From a bacterium (GTDB lineage: Bacteria > SM23-31), in NCBI GenBank assembly GCA_028278455.1, contig JANQEH010000202.1:1-44565 (forward strand): a stretch of 44,565 nt of DNA. Direction: 5' to 3'. The notes under the pieces were generated by a model. The model saw nothing but the letters and a program-made list of their open reading frames with translations, made no database searches and was not told the DNA's origin. How positions within the stretch are numbered: the first letter of the stretch is position 1; each line of letters starts with the position of its first letter. Positions 17,281-24,844 of this stretch are shown piece by piece. The position numbers and the translations under genes are program-made.

Positions 17281-18170
17281 TATTCCTCCCCGTATCGTAC
17301 GTATTTGGGTCCGAAAACTTTTTCATACCTGTCATTCATAGATTCCATGAATGTTTTTCTTTCGGTGTTCACAAAAGTACCGAGGACGATCTCATTATCA
17401 GGATCGAAAGTAGCTTCTTTTGCACTGGCACCTTTCTTGATCTTACATTTGTCCTTAAACTGGATCATATGCTCCAGGCCATCAGCAATCTTATTGCGTC
17501 TTCCGAAAAGGGTGGGGCAGGGCGAAAATATCTCAATAAATCCGAATCCCTTCTTGGACATCATCTCTTTCATGGATTTTGTCAGCTGTTTTACATGAGC
17601 TGCCGTCCACCTGGCGACATAAACAGCGCCGCATGATTCAGCAAGAAACGGAAGGTTGAACGTATGTTCAAAATTTCCATAAGGCATTGTGCTTGCGATT
17701 ATTCCCTGCGGTGTTGTAGGGGTGACTTGCCCACCTGTCATACCGTAAGTAAAATTATTAACACAAATAATCTTTATGTCGAGATTTCTTCTAGCTGCAT
17801 GGATGAAGTGGTTTCCGCCGATTGCAAAAAGGTCTCCATCACCACTGTATACAACGACATTCATTTCAGGATTTGCGAGTTTTACACCGGTAGCCATAGG
17901 AATAGCCCTACCATGTGTAGTGTGGAAGGAATCGAGATTCATATAACCTGCAACTCTACCTGTACAGCCGATACCGGATACGATAGCGAGTTTCTTGATG
18001 TCGATCATCGCATCTTCGACAGCCCGGACAAAGCAGTTCACTGTACTGCCTATTCCGCATCCCGGACACCATATATGAGGCATTCTGTCCATCCTGAGAT
18101 ATTTATCTACAGGATTTTCAGCCGGGGTTCGCACTTCTGCTGTTTTATTTAAAGTATCTGTTTTGCCCAT
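17280..18170 (-). CDS. korB: 2-oxoacid:ferredoxin oxidoreductase, beta (TPP-binding) subunit
   Basis: This 296-residue catalytic subunit has WCPGCG (C35, C38), a further cysteine at 69 in GIGCTGR, and THGRAIPMATG. The thiamine diphosphate/Mg signature GDGD (110-113) is followed 24 residues on by NN (138-139), then YGMTGGQVTPTTP. The cysteines are at positions that bind the proximal 4Fe-4S cluster in this family. The protein takes the 2-oxoacid, decarboxylates it on TPP and passes electrons to ferredoxin. The N-terminal 20 residues before VDKYLR look like a poorly conserved extension. It is separated from korA by 11 nt and overlaps korC by 1 nt. Confidence 0.93.
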   Translation of the reverse strand: MGKTDTLNKTAEVRTPAENPVDKYLRMDRMPHIWCPGCGIGSTVNCFVRAVEDAMIDIKKLAIVSGIGCTGRVAGYMNLDSFHTTHGRAIPMATGVKLANPEMNVVVYSGDGDLFAIGGNHFIHAARRNLDIKIICVNNFTYGMTGGQVTPTTPQGIIASTMPYGNFEHTFNLPFLAESCGAVYVARWTAAHVKQLTKSMKEMMSKKGFGFIEIFSPCPTLFGRRNKIADGLEHMIQFKDKCKIKKGASAKEATFDPDNEIVLGTFVNTERKTFMESMNDRYEKVFGPKYVRYGEE

Positions 18171-18181
18171 ATTAATTTATC

Positions 18182-19327
18182 CTATAATTTTTCATAGATA
18201 TCTTCAGGATTATGTACAGTACCGCCCGCATGGGGGACTGATACGACTTCTGCTTGACCGGCCACTACTCTTTCAACTTCCAAAACGAGTTGGCCAAGGT
18301 TTAATTCAGGTACAACGAATTTCTTGACATTGCCGCCGGCAAGCTCTCTGATGATTTGTTCCGGGAATGGCCAGATAACCTGAAGTCTTATAAAACCGAC
18401 TTTCTTGCCTTCATCTCTTGCCATGTTTACTGCATGCTGTGCTATTCTTGATGTTATCCCGAAAGCTATAACAACTGTATCAGCATCGTCAAGATGGAAA
18501 TCCTCATACATGATGATATCATCAGCATTCTTGTTTATTTTATCGCAGAGTCTCCTGACAAGCTTAGCTTGTGTATCAACTGTCAGGTTCGGATATCCAC
18601 GCTCATCATGTGTCAGTCCTGTGATGTGAAAATTATATCCTTCGCCTGCATGTACCATTTCAGGAACCATGGAATCATCAGTTTCATAGAGCAAATATTC
18701 ACCCGGTTTTTTGTTAGTCATCTTTCTTGGTTCGATCTCAATCTCATCAGCTTCCGGAATAACGACTTTTTCAGTCATATGTCCGACACATTCATCAAGC
18801 ATGAAAAGAACCGGTACTCTGTATTTTTCAGAGAGATTGAATGCATGTACTGTAAGATCAAAAGCTTCCTGACAGGAATTTGGTGCAAGAGCGATTATTT
18901 CATAATCACCATGCGATCCCCAGCGAGCCTGCATAATATCAGCCTGTGCAGGCATAGTAGGAAGTCCGGTTGAGGGGCCGCCTCTCTGTACATCAACAAA
19001 TACACAAGGTGTTTCTGTCATTGCCGCATACCCGATATGCTCCATCATAAGTGACAAACCGGGACCGGATGTAACCGTCATTGATTTTTTTCCTGCCCAG
19101 GAACCACCGCAAATTGCTATCGAAGAAGCTATCTCATCTTCCATCTGAATAAAGATTCCGCCTACCAGAGGAAATCGAGAAGCTATTCTTTCTACTACTT
19201 CAGTAGATGGGGTTATCGGGTAACCGGCTACAAATCTGCATCCGGCTGCGATCGCACCCTCACAACATGCGTGATCGCCGTCAAGGAAATGATTACCTGT
19301 TAATACTCCTTCTTTATCAGCTTTCAC
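18182..19327 (-). CDS. korA: 2-oxoacid:ferredoxin oxidoreductase, alpha subunit
   Basis: This is a protein of about 381 residues with the alpha-subunit signature GYPITPSTEVVE near residue 40. It also has QMEDEIASSIAICGGSWAGKK, SGPGLSLMMEHIG and QRGGPSTGLPTMPAQAD, all typical of KorA/VorB-type pyrimidine-binding subunits that pair with KorB at the TPP site. The start is taken at the GTG at 19327, 7 nt after a strong GGAGGA (19340-19335). A longer frame from TTG 19342 would place this ribosome binding site inside the gene. The gene sits between korD and korB in one operon. Confidence 0.92.
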   Translation of the reverse strand: MKADKEGVLTGNHFLDGDHACCEGAIAAGCRFVAGYPITPSTEVVERIASRFPLVGGIFIQMEDEIASSIAICGGSWAGKKSMTVTSGPGLSLMMEHIGYAAMTETPCVFVDVQRGGPSTGLPTMPAQADIMQARWGSHGDYEIIALAPNSCQEAFDLTVHAFNLSEKYRVPVLFMLDECVGHMTEKVVIPEADEIEIEPRKMTNKKPGEYLLYETDDSMVPEMVHAGEGYNFHITGLTHDERGYPNLTVDTQAKLVRRLCDKINKNADDIIMYEDFHLDDADTVVIAFGITSRIAQHAVNMARDEGKKVGFIRLQVIWPFPEQIIRELAGGNVKKFVVPELNLGQLVLEVERVVAGQAEVVSVPHAGGTVHNPEDIYEKL

Positions 19328-19345
19328 TAAATTTTCCTCCAACTC

Positions 19346-19588
19346 TTATTTAAATTTTTCACCAAAAATTGCAAAATCAGGGCAGTACATACCACAGATA
19401 TCACACCCTGAACACCGGTCATCATCTATCAGCTCTGGTGGATGATAACCCTTAGCATTGAATTTTTCCGAAAATGCAAGGATATGAAGAGGGCAGAATT
19501 CTATGCAAAAACCGCAGCCTTTGCACAGCTCGTCTTTTATATAGACAGTGCCCTTCGCTTTGCGCTTTTTTTTCTCTTTAGTCTCCAT
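19346..19588 (-). CDS. korD: 2-oxoacid:ferredoxin oxidoreductase, delta subunit (2x[4Fe-4S] ferredoxin)
   Basis: This 80-residue protein has two complete CxxCxxCxxxCP motifs (C22, 25, 28, 32 and C59, 62, 65, 69), so it should hold two 4Fe-4S clusters. The lysine-rich N-terminus (KEKKKRKAKG) precedes the first motif. The family serves as the electron outlet of the oxidoreductase to soluble ferredoxin. It is the first gene of the minus-strand korDABC operon, with AAGGG before its ATG and a TATAAT hexamer 31 nt upstream of the start codon. Confidence 0.92.
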   Translation of the reverse strand: METKEKKKRKAKGTVYIKDELCKGCGFCIEFCPLHILAFSEKFNAKGYHPPELIDDDRCSGCDICGMYCPDFAIFGEKFK

Positions 19589-19618
19589 ATGCGCCCTTAT
19601 TTTATTAAAATACTATTA

Positions 19619-19624
19619 ATTATA
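19619..19624 (-). promoter_or_regulatory. Candidate -10 element for korDABC
   Basis: On the minus strand a perfect TATAAT lies 31 nt before the korD start codon. No good -35 hexamer is found at 16-18 nt; TTGTTC is 22 nt upstream. The call therefore rests on the -10 and its position only. Confidence 0.3.
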
Positions 19625-19904
19625 GCTGCTTCCTGTGAATTTATCTGAACAAAAACAGCAAATACCGTTCCAGTTCAAGACCGAATTTTCTCACAGTTAA
19701 TAGCGGCAATTTTAAAATTTTTCCAGTTCAGTTTTTTCTTAAAAATGAAAAGAGTTTAAGTGTGAATTCTCAATTAAGGTAAAAAGGGATTCCCGTTTAT
19801 TCGAATACTTTAAATTCAACCACATATATTGATCCGTATTGACAGATTAACCGGGGTATTAGAATTTTCAAAAACTGGTGTGAAATTATACTGGAAAGAA
19901 AAAA
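19625..19904. other. Spacer between korD and the HDOD gene
   Basis: This AT-rich stretch has no open reading frame with coding character and no tRNA-like fold. It contains a short AATTTTAAAATT palindrome but no convincing terminator for the HDOD transcript, so read-through from the HDOD gene into korDABC is possible. Confidence 0.5.
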
Positions 19905-20747
19905 TCAATTAAGGAGGTCTTCAGCCTGTTTTATGGCAGTTTCAATTTCATCCCGTAATTCATGGATTTCATCATTATTCAGCCCTATATTCTCGGCGTT
20001 ATCCTCTTTTTGGAGTGACTTTATACCGTTCGTGATACCGATGTTATTGCAAATTCCATTGGTTACGCTAAGAAGCCTACGGCACTTCTTATCGGACGCA
20101 CTGCCTTCCCCAATGCTGTGGTGGTGGAGCACGGATGATACGATTCTTTCGTCAAGGTTCCACCATTTATTTATGAATTGAGCGCCTAATTCAGCATGGT
20201 CTATACCGAATTTTTCTTTCTCAGAAGCCTGGAGAGTTTTTTTATTGATGTTCATTTCCTTTAGAAAATCGGCGTACTCTCCGGGGATAAGGTAACAGAA
20301 TACCATAACACCAATATCATGCATCAGGCCTGCAAGATAAGCAAGGTCTCTAATATCCTGATCGATATCTGCCTTTTTTCCAAGAATTTGCGATACATTG
20401 GCTACTGCAAGGGAATGTTTCCAGAATTTATTTGAGTCAAGAACTTTTGTGTCTACGAAAAGTTTTGTGAGCTCTATAGAATATACTATCTTTACGACCT
20501 CTTTCAGACCGAGCTTGGATATAGCTGATTGCAGGGTGGAAACCGATTTCATTCCCCTGCTGTAATAAGCGCTGTTTGCAAGAGTCAGCACCTTCCCGGC
20601 TAACGTAGGATCTATCTCGATTATACCGGCGATATCGGAGATATGAGATTTGGGATCGCTCAGTTTCTTCTCAATCTTCTGGACATTGTCCGGTAAAAAC
20701 GGAAGATCCCCATGTTTTTTTAATAGGCTTAGTATTGAATCTCTCAT
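19905..20747 (-). CDS. HDOD-domain signalling protein
   Basis: This 280-residue soluble protein matches the HDOD family throughout. LPFLPDNVQKI (15-25) and IDPTLAGKVLTLANSAYYS (45-63) give the characteristic first helices, and SAISKLG follows at 74-80. Unlike many HDOD proteins it retains HD-like residues (H111, H143-D144, H184, H208-H210), although whether they bind metal is unknown. HDOD proteins act in signal transduction, often with receiver domains or with motility and stress control, and most have no shown enzymatic activity. It is transcribed away from the acetolactate synthase gene. The C-terminal 30 residues form a charged helix. Confidence 0.88.
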   Translation of the reverse strand: MRDSILSLLKKHGDLPFLPDNVQKIEKKLSDPKSHISDIAGIIEIDPTLAGKVLTLANSAYYSRGMKSVSTLQSAISKLGLKEVVKIVYSIELTKLFVDTKVLDSNKFWKHSLAVANVSQILGKKADIDQDIRDLAYLAGLMHDIGVMVFCYLIPGEYADFLKEMNINKKTLQASEKEKFGIDHAELGAQFINKWWNLDERIVSSVLHHHSIGEGSASDKKCRRLLSVTNGICNNIGITNGIKSLQKEDNAENIGLNNDEIHELRDEIETAIKQAEDLLN

Positions 20748-20969
20748 AAATCTGGCTTTGAATAAGATATGCAGTTTTTAAACGAACGATCCGCAATAAT
20801 GTTTTGATCAGGCTCAGATAATAATATATGTATATCAATTCTTATTTACAAGAGGAACTAAAAAAAATTCGATTTAATTATTATATATATCTACATAAAC
20901 CAGTTTCAAGGTGTAGGTTTTTTTATTATATTAGTCCACAAAAGTTCCGTTATAGATCAAGGAGGTAAG
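20748..20969. other. Divergent promoter spacer (HDOD / acetolactate synthase)
   Basis: This 222-nt, very AT-rich spacer lies between two divergent genes and must hold both promoters. TATATT-like hexamers occur, but no clear -35 partner stands out. The acetolactate synthase ribosome binding site AAGGAGG ends the region. I see no other element. Confidence 0.4.
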
Positions 20970-22583
20970 ATGAAGGCTTCCGATTTATTTGTCAGAGCAT
21001 TAGAAAAAGAAGGTGTTGAATATATATTCGGTATTCCCGGTGAAGAGAATCTTGACCTGCTGAATTCTCTAAAGAATACAAATATTAAGCTGATAGTTAC
21101 ACGCCATGAGCAGGGAGCAGGTTTCATGGCCGCAACTTACGGAAGACTGAGCGGTAAAGCCGGTGTTTGTCTATCCACTCTAGGACCGGGAGCCACAAAC
21201 CTTGTGACAGCTGCTGCTTATGCGCAGCTTGGCGGTATGCCCATGATGATGATAACCGGACAGAAACCAATTAAAAAAAGCAAACAGGGCAGGTTTCAGA
21301 TAATCGATGTGATCGATATGATGAAACCTATTACAAAATACACTTGCCAGATTGTGAACGGCAGCAACATCCCGTCCCGGATCAGAGAGGCTTTCAGAAT
21401 TGCCGAAGAGGAAAGGCCTGGTGCCGTGCACCTGGAGCTGCCCGAGGATATAGCAGCCGAGGAATCAAATGCCGAATTGTTTGATAGAAGCTATGAGCGC
21501 AGACCGATAGCGGAGGAGAAAGCGATCAGGAGAGCGGTAGAGATGGTTGAAAATGCCAAACATCCGCTTCTATTAATAGGTGCAGGGGCAAACAGGAAAA
21601 GAACTTCTAAAATGCTTACAGAATTTGTAGAGAAGACCGGTATCCCTTTTATCTGTACTCAGATGGGCAAGGGTGTCATCGATGAGAGGCATGAGCAGTA
21701 TGTCGGTAATGCGGCACTATCTGCGGATGATTATATTCACGGCGGTATCGAATGGTCTGATCTGATAATAAATGTCGGTCATGATGTAGTAGAAAAACCG
21801 CCGTTCTTCATGAATAAGGATGGATTCAAGGTGATTCATATTAATTTTTCATCAGCTGAAGTCGACAGGGTTTATTTTCCCCAGGTGGAAGTGGTTGGAG
21901 ATATAGCAAACAGTATCTGGCAGATAAAGGAATTGATAAATAAACAGGACAACTGGGATTTTTCATATTTTATGAGGATCAAGGAGGGGGATGACTATCG
22001 TACTAAAATGAATGAAAATGATGACAGCTTTCCGATCAAGCCCGGAAAGCTTGTATCAGATATCAGAAAAGTAATGCCTTCAGACGGGATAATTGCCCTG
22101 GACAATGGAATCTACAAGTTGTGGTTTGCAAAGAATTATAAGGCCCATGGTCCAAACACAGTAATACTTGATAATGCTCTTGCATCCATGGGAGCCGGCC
22201 TGCCCTCAGCAATGGCAGCACGTATTGTATATCCTGAACGAAAGGTCGCAGCAATCTGCGGGGATGGAGGATTTATGATGAACTCCCAGGAGATCGAAAC
22301 TGCGGTCAGGTACGGGATTGACCTTGTGGTTTTAATTCTTAAAGATGATGCCTATGGAATGATCCAATGGAAACAGGAAGCAATGGGTTTCGAGAATTAT
22401 GGACTTGAATTCGGAAATCCGGATTTTGTAAAGTATGCTGAGAGCTACGGAGCAAAAGGGCATAGATTATATGCGACAATGGAATTCGAAGGTCTGCTTC
22501 ACGACTGTGTCAATAATCCTGGTGTCCATATAATCGAAGTTCCGGTCGATTATTCGGATAACGCAAGGTTCCTGGCGGGATAA
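20970..22583 (+). CDS. Acetolactate synthase large subunit-like TPP enzyme
   Basis: This 537-residue protein has the three-domain layout of TPP-dependent carboligases. The PYR domain has catalytic Glu47 in TRHEQGAGFMA and LSTLGPGATNL. The middle domain spans about 190-340. The PP domain has GDGG (431-434), N438 and DDAYGMIQWKQ near 459-469. The GMIQWKQ segment and the stretch DVIDMMKPITKYT are typical of the acetolactate synthase large subunit family. No ilvN-like regulatory subunit is encoded beside it and no branched-chain amino-acid genes are near. A stand-alone, possibly catabolic enzyme (two pyruvate to acetolactate) is therefore as likely as an anabolic one. A strong AAGGAGG precedes the ATG. 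The assignment to this enzyme rather than another decarboxylase of the superfamily is by overall likeness. Confidence 0.85.
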   Translation: MKASDLFVRALEKEGVEYIFGIPGEENLDLLNSLKNTNIKLIVTRHEQGAGFMAATYGRLSGKAGVCLSTLGPGATNLVTAAAYAQLGGMPMMMITGQKPIKKSKQGRFQIIDVIDMMKPITKYTCQIVNGSNIPSRIREAFRIAEEERPGAVHLELPEDIAAEESNAELFDRSYERRPIAEEKAIRRAVEMVENAKHPLLLIGAGANRKRTSKMLTEFVEKTGIPFICTQMGKGVIDERHEQYVGNAALSADDYIHGGIEWSDLIINVGHDVVEKPPFFMNKDGFKVIHINFSSAEVDRVYFPQVEVVGDIANSIWQIKELINKQDNWDFSYFMRIKEGDDYRTKMNENDDSFPIKPGKLVSDIRKVMPSDGIIALDNGIYKLWFAKNYKAHGPNTVILDNALASMGAGLPSAMAARIVYPERKVAAICGDGGFMMNSQEIETAVRYGIDLVVLILKDDAYGMIQWKQEAMGFENYGLEFGNPDFVKYAESYGAKGHRLYATMEFEGLLHDCVNNPGVHIIEVPVDYSDNARFLAG

Positions 22584-22632
22584 GTTGACTTTTGTCATGA
22601 TATAAACCTAGAATGTATTTTATACTCTATCG

Positions 22633-22680
22633 AACATCCCCCTTAGTCCCCCTTCGAAGGGGGAATTAAAGGGGGATGTT
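22633..22680. repeat. C-tract/G-tract palindromic repeat, copy 4 (most intact)
   Basis: The outer arms AACATCCCCC and GGGGGATGTT enclose an inner perfect palindrome CCCCCTTCGAAGGGGG, making a two-part hairpin 48 nt long. It lies 50 nt after the acetolactate synthase gene. No T-run follows, so it is better seen as a dispersed repeat than as a classical terminator, though it could protect the 3' end of the mRNA. Confidence 0.65.
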
Positions 22681-22922
22681 AATTTGTCTTATCAAAACTA
22701 TTGAAGAATTTGTCTTACACCTCTATTATTAATAAATGATATTTAATAGAAAGTGGTTAATTTATCGTTATGTAATAGATCGAATAATAAAAGAAGTATC
22801 CCTTAGCTTAATTACAGGAACCAGTACTGGCTCAATATTGTATAAAATATATACAATGCGGAATATGCTTTAAATACACTGATTATAACAATCTAATTAA
22901 GAGCCGAGTCTGAATTTTTTTA

Positions 22923-22951
22923 TTGCGTGAAATATTAAAACTTTGTATATT
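22923..22951 (+). promoter_or_regulatory. Sigma-70-type promoter of the tRNA cluster
   Basis: TTGCGT (22923-22928), a 17-bp spacer and TATATT (22946-22951) lie 11 nt before tRNA-Gly. This is the right place to start transcription a few bases upstream of the tRNA. Confidence 0.55.
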
Positions 22952-22962
22952 CTAAGTCCTAA

Positions 22963-23038
22963 GCGAGAGTAACTCAGCTGGTAGAGTATCACGTTGCCAA
23001 CGTGAATGTCGCGGGTTCGAACCCCGTCTCTCGCTCCA
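22963..23038 (+). tRNA. tRNA-Gly (anticodon GCC)
   Basis: The cloverleaf has acceptor arms GCGAGAG (22963-22969) and CTCTCGC (23028-23034). The anticodon stem TCACG/CGTGA closes the loop TTGCCAA with anticodon GCC at 22996-22998, and the T loop is TTCGAAC. CCA is encoded (23036-23038). Confidence 0.95.
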
Positions 23039-23040
23039 TC

Positions 23041-23113
23041 GGCGACGTGGCCAAGTGGCTAAGGCGGAGGTCTGCAAAACCTCTATTCATCGGTTCGAGT
23101 CCGATCGTCGCCT
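23041..23113 (+). tRNA. tRNA-Cys (anticodon GCA)
   Basis: Acceptor arms GGCGACG and CGTCGCC pair perfectly. The anticodon stem GAGGT/ACCTC encloses CTGCAAA, giving anticodon GCA, and the T loop is TTCGAGT. CCA is not encoded, unlike in the tRNA-Gly two bases upstream. Confidence 0.95.
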
Positions 23114-23199
23114 CGAATTAAAAAATATTTTATCAGGGACATGAAGCGGGGGCTTCAAATTTAACAGTTTGCAGAGTCCCCTTATTTATTTGTATAAAC

Positions 23200-23284
23200 G
23201 CCGGGGTGGCGAAATTGGTAGACGCAACGGACTTAAAATCCGTTGGGCAATTTGCCCGTGCCGGTTCGAGTCCGGCCCTCGGTA
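23200..23284 (+). tRNA. tRNA-Leu (anticodon TAA)
   Basis: This is a class II tRNA of 85 nt with a long variable arm (TGGGCAATTTGCCCG region). The anticodon stem ACGGA/TCCGT encloses CTTAAAA (anticodon TAA), the T loop is TTCGAGT, and the acceptor GCCGGGG/CCTCGGT has two G-U pairs. CCA is not encoded. Confidence 0.94.
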
Positions 23285-23293
23285 CACGATTTT

Positions 23294-23327
23294 AAGGACA
23301 TGTTAGATGATGCATGTCCTTTTTTTT
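23294..23327 (+). terminator. Terminator of the tRNA cluster
   Basis: AAGGACATG (23294-23302) and CATGTCCTT (23313-23321) form a 9-bp stem followed by a run of eight T. It ends the tRNA-Gly-Cys-Leu transcript 10 nt after tRNA-Leu. Confidence 0.88.
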
Positions 23328-23393
23328 GTGTTGTGTTATCCTGATATGCTTTAGGGAGGAAAAGTCTATGCAGGTACTTTGGAGTATCCAACC

Positions 23394-23480
23394 TTGTCAT
23401 CCTGAACTTGATTGGCTTTGGGGAGTATATAGGATCTGCAAAGCAATCAGTCTTGTCATCCTGAACTTGTTTCAGGGTCT
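23394..23480. repeat. Two copies of a TTGTCATCCTGAACTTG repeat
   Basis: TTGTCATCCTGAACTTG occurs at 23394-23410 and again at 23453-23469. The second copy is longer and continues to form the hairpin CCTGAA-CTTGT-TTCAGG. This is the dispersed palindrome TCATCCTGAACTTGTTTCAGG known from intergenic regions of many bacteria. The first copy is truncated. Confidence 0.6.
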
Positions 23481-23498
23481 ATATTGGAGATCTTCGCT

Positions 23499-23565
23499 GT
23501 ATGTTGGTGTTTTCACCGACATACAATATAATATAATTACACTGTTGGTGAAAACACCAACAGTG
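23499..23565. repeat. Pair of GTTGGTGTTTTCACC hairpins in inverted orientation
   Basis: GTATGTTGGTG-TTTT-CACCGACATAC (23499-23524) and CACTGTTGGTG-AAAA-CACCAACAGTG (23540-23565) are two strong hairpins. They share the same core and lie head to head 15 nt apart. The second is perfect over 11 bp. They sit between the tRNA terminator and the 3' end of the minus-strand HTH gene. Confidence 0.65.
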
Positions 23566-23586
23566 AGCTGATATTGATTCTAACTT

Positions 23587-23754
23587 TCAGTATTGATCCG
23601 CCCAGGCTAACACTTTATCAAGCCTGAATCTCGGTTCATTTCCGATTCTATGAATCGGCATACCTTTCTTTTTAACATATCGATCTATCGTATATACCGA
23701 TACATTAAGAAGCTCTGCTACTTCTTTTTTGTTAAGAAATTTAACGTTATTCAT
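23587..23754 (-). CDS. Small excisionase/AlpA-like helix-turn-helix protein
   Basis: This 55-residue protein starts at the ATG at 23754. Nearly its whole length is one winged-helix DNA-binding unit of the HTH_17 (excisionase, MerR-like) type: FLNKKEVAELLNVSVYTIDR, then YVKKKGMPIHRIG and a wing ending PRFRLDKVLAWADQY. Such small proteins act as recombination directionality factors in phages and integrative elements, or as small transcription regulators. It is next to a tRNA cluster, the usual integration site of such elements, but no integrase is visible in the window. The gene ahead of it on the same strand (24473-23802) is 47 nt away, so the two may be co-transcribed. Confidence 0.75.
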   Translation of the reverse strand: MNNVKFLNKKEVAELLNVSVYTIDRYVKKKGMPIHRIGNEPRFRLDKVLAWADQY

Positions 23755-23801
23755 TTTAAGTCCATTTTATGATTTATAGGTAAATTTTGACAATTATTAT
23801 C

Positions 23802-24473
23802 TCACTCATTAGAAAATAAATCCGGAAAAAGTCTCTTGTCACGCTTTTCATAAATCGAATTATCAATTTTATATTTGATTAACGCAATTAATCTGTTTTT
23901 AACTTTTTTTAAATCACGGTTTTTTAACTTCTTTTTACCCTCATGATTATCCTCTAAGAAAATAGATTTTAACTTTGTATTGATATTTACATTATCAATA
24001 TTTTCTTCATTTTTATCTTTCAGTATTTTTCTTCTTAATTCCTCTCCCGGATTACTTCTTACATTATCAGGAGTTATTCCATATTGTTCTTCTATTTCTG
24101 ATAAAATATTATTAATTGGAATCTCGATTGGACTATCTTTTGAATTAATAACTGAGTAGAATCTTGAGGGAATTTCTTTAAGTTTTTTATCACCCCATAG
24201 AATATGAAGATGTTCTAATTTTATTGTTCCTCGTCTTACGGACACTATTAAATCCGCATCTGAAAGTTGTTTTTTGTAAAAGAATTTAATTTTTGGCTTG
24301 TCTAATATCCAACTAATCAATAAATTAATACCGAGAATCACAATAGGGAATATTATTCCAAGGATAACTACTTCAATCCAATTAATACTAAGAAATTCTT
24401 CAGATAAACCACTTGCTTGCATTGTGTCAGGTAGTACTTTCTGATTTATAGAACTCTTTAAAAATTCCTGCAT
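23802..24473 (-). CDS. Single-pass membrane protein of unknown function
   Basis: I do not recognise this family. The product is 223 residues from the ATG at 24473 (GGGGG lies 5 nt upstream; an in-frame ATG at 24485 is also possible). It has one hydrophobic segment (WIEVVILGIIFPIVILGIN, about residues 31-53). This is followed by a long, charged, probably cytoplasmic region with a beta-rich part (DADLIVSVRRGTIKLEHLHIL) and a lysine-rich helical tail (KNRDLKKVKNRLIALIKYK). The base composition is clearly more AT-rich than the neighbouring genes and no ribosomal or metabolic gene is nearby, which fits recent acquisition. The excisionase-like gene follows on the same strand. Confidence 0.6.
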   Translation of the reverse strand: MQEFLKSSINQKVLPDTMQASGLSEEFLSINWIEVVILGIIFPIVILGINLLISWILDKPKIKFFYKKQLSDADLIVSVRRGTIKLEHLHILWGDKKLKEIPSRFYSVINSKDSPIEIPINNILSEIEEQYGITPDNVRSNPGEELRRKILKDKNEENIDNVNINTKLKSIFLEDNHEGKKKLKNRDLKKVKNRLIALIKYKIDNSIYEKRDKRLFPDLFSNE

Positions 24474-24844
24474 GTAAACCCCCATTTTTATTTATTTGAT
24501 TTTCAAAAACTGATCCATTTCTGCATATGTAATAATAACTGCAGAAGGGTGGATAGATTTTGCTTTCCCGGATTCCCGCTTCGCGGGAATGACATTACCT
24601 TTTATTTGCGGACTGAAGCTTGATTTTTTTTAGAATTGTATTTAAAGCAGAATCTGTGCCCTTACATGTTTTCTCCAATAACTTCAAATTAAATAAAAGT
24701 ATATACACCAATAATCAAGAAGATTTTCAATCCCGGCATGGTGGTAAAAGCAGGGTACAGGCATTTTTCGGATCCTGCTATTATTAAAGTCAAAAGTATG
24801 ATCCTAAACCCGGTTATGAATGGTTTTCACCGGCAGGATAAAGC
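24474..24844. other. Spacer between the membrane protein gene and the HD protein gene
   Basis: About 370 nt hold no gene that I can support. The only structured element is the perfect palindrome at 24572-24590. The stretch must carry the promoter of the minus-strand membrane protein gene. Confidence 0.4.
24568..24596. repeat. GGATTCCCGC-TTC-GCGGGAATGAC palindrome
   Basis: ATTCCCGC (24572-24579) and GCGGGAAT (24583-24590) form a perfect 8-bp stem. This is the compact form of the GTCATTCCCG...CGGGAATCC element also found, degraded, at 15484 and 15801. Confidence 0.6.

Noticed and set aside
17305..18973. Plus-strand frames of 97, 162 and 159 codons opposite korB and korA
   Set aside because: They are antisense to well conserved catalytic subunits and show no recognisable domain.
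23200..23284. tRNA-Leu 3' end as an attachment site
   Set aside because: No second copy of the tRNA 3' end was seen downstream in the window, so no att pair can be claimed.
23314..23571. 85-codon plus-strand frame after tRNA-Leu
   Set aside because: It starts in the T-run of the tRNA terminator and is made of dispersed hairpin repeats.
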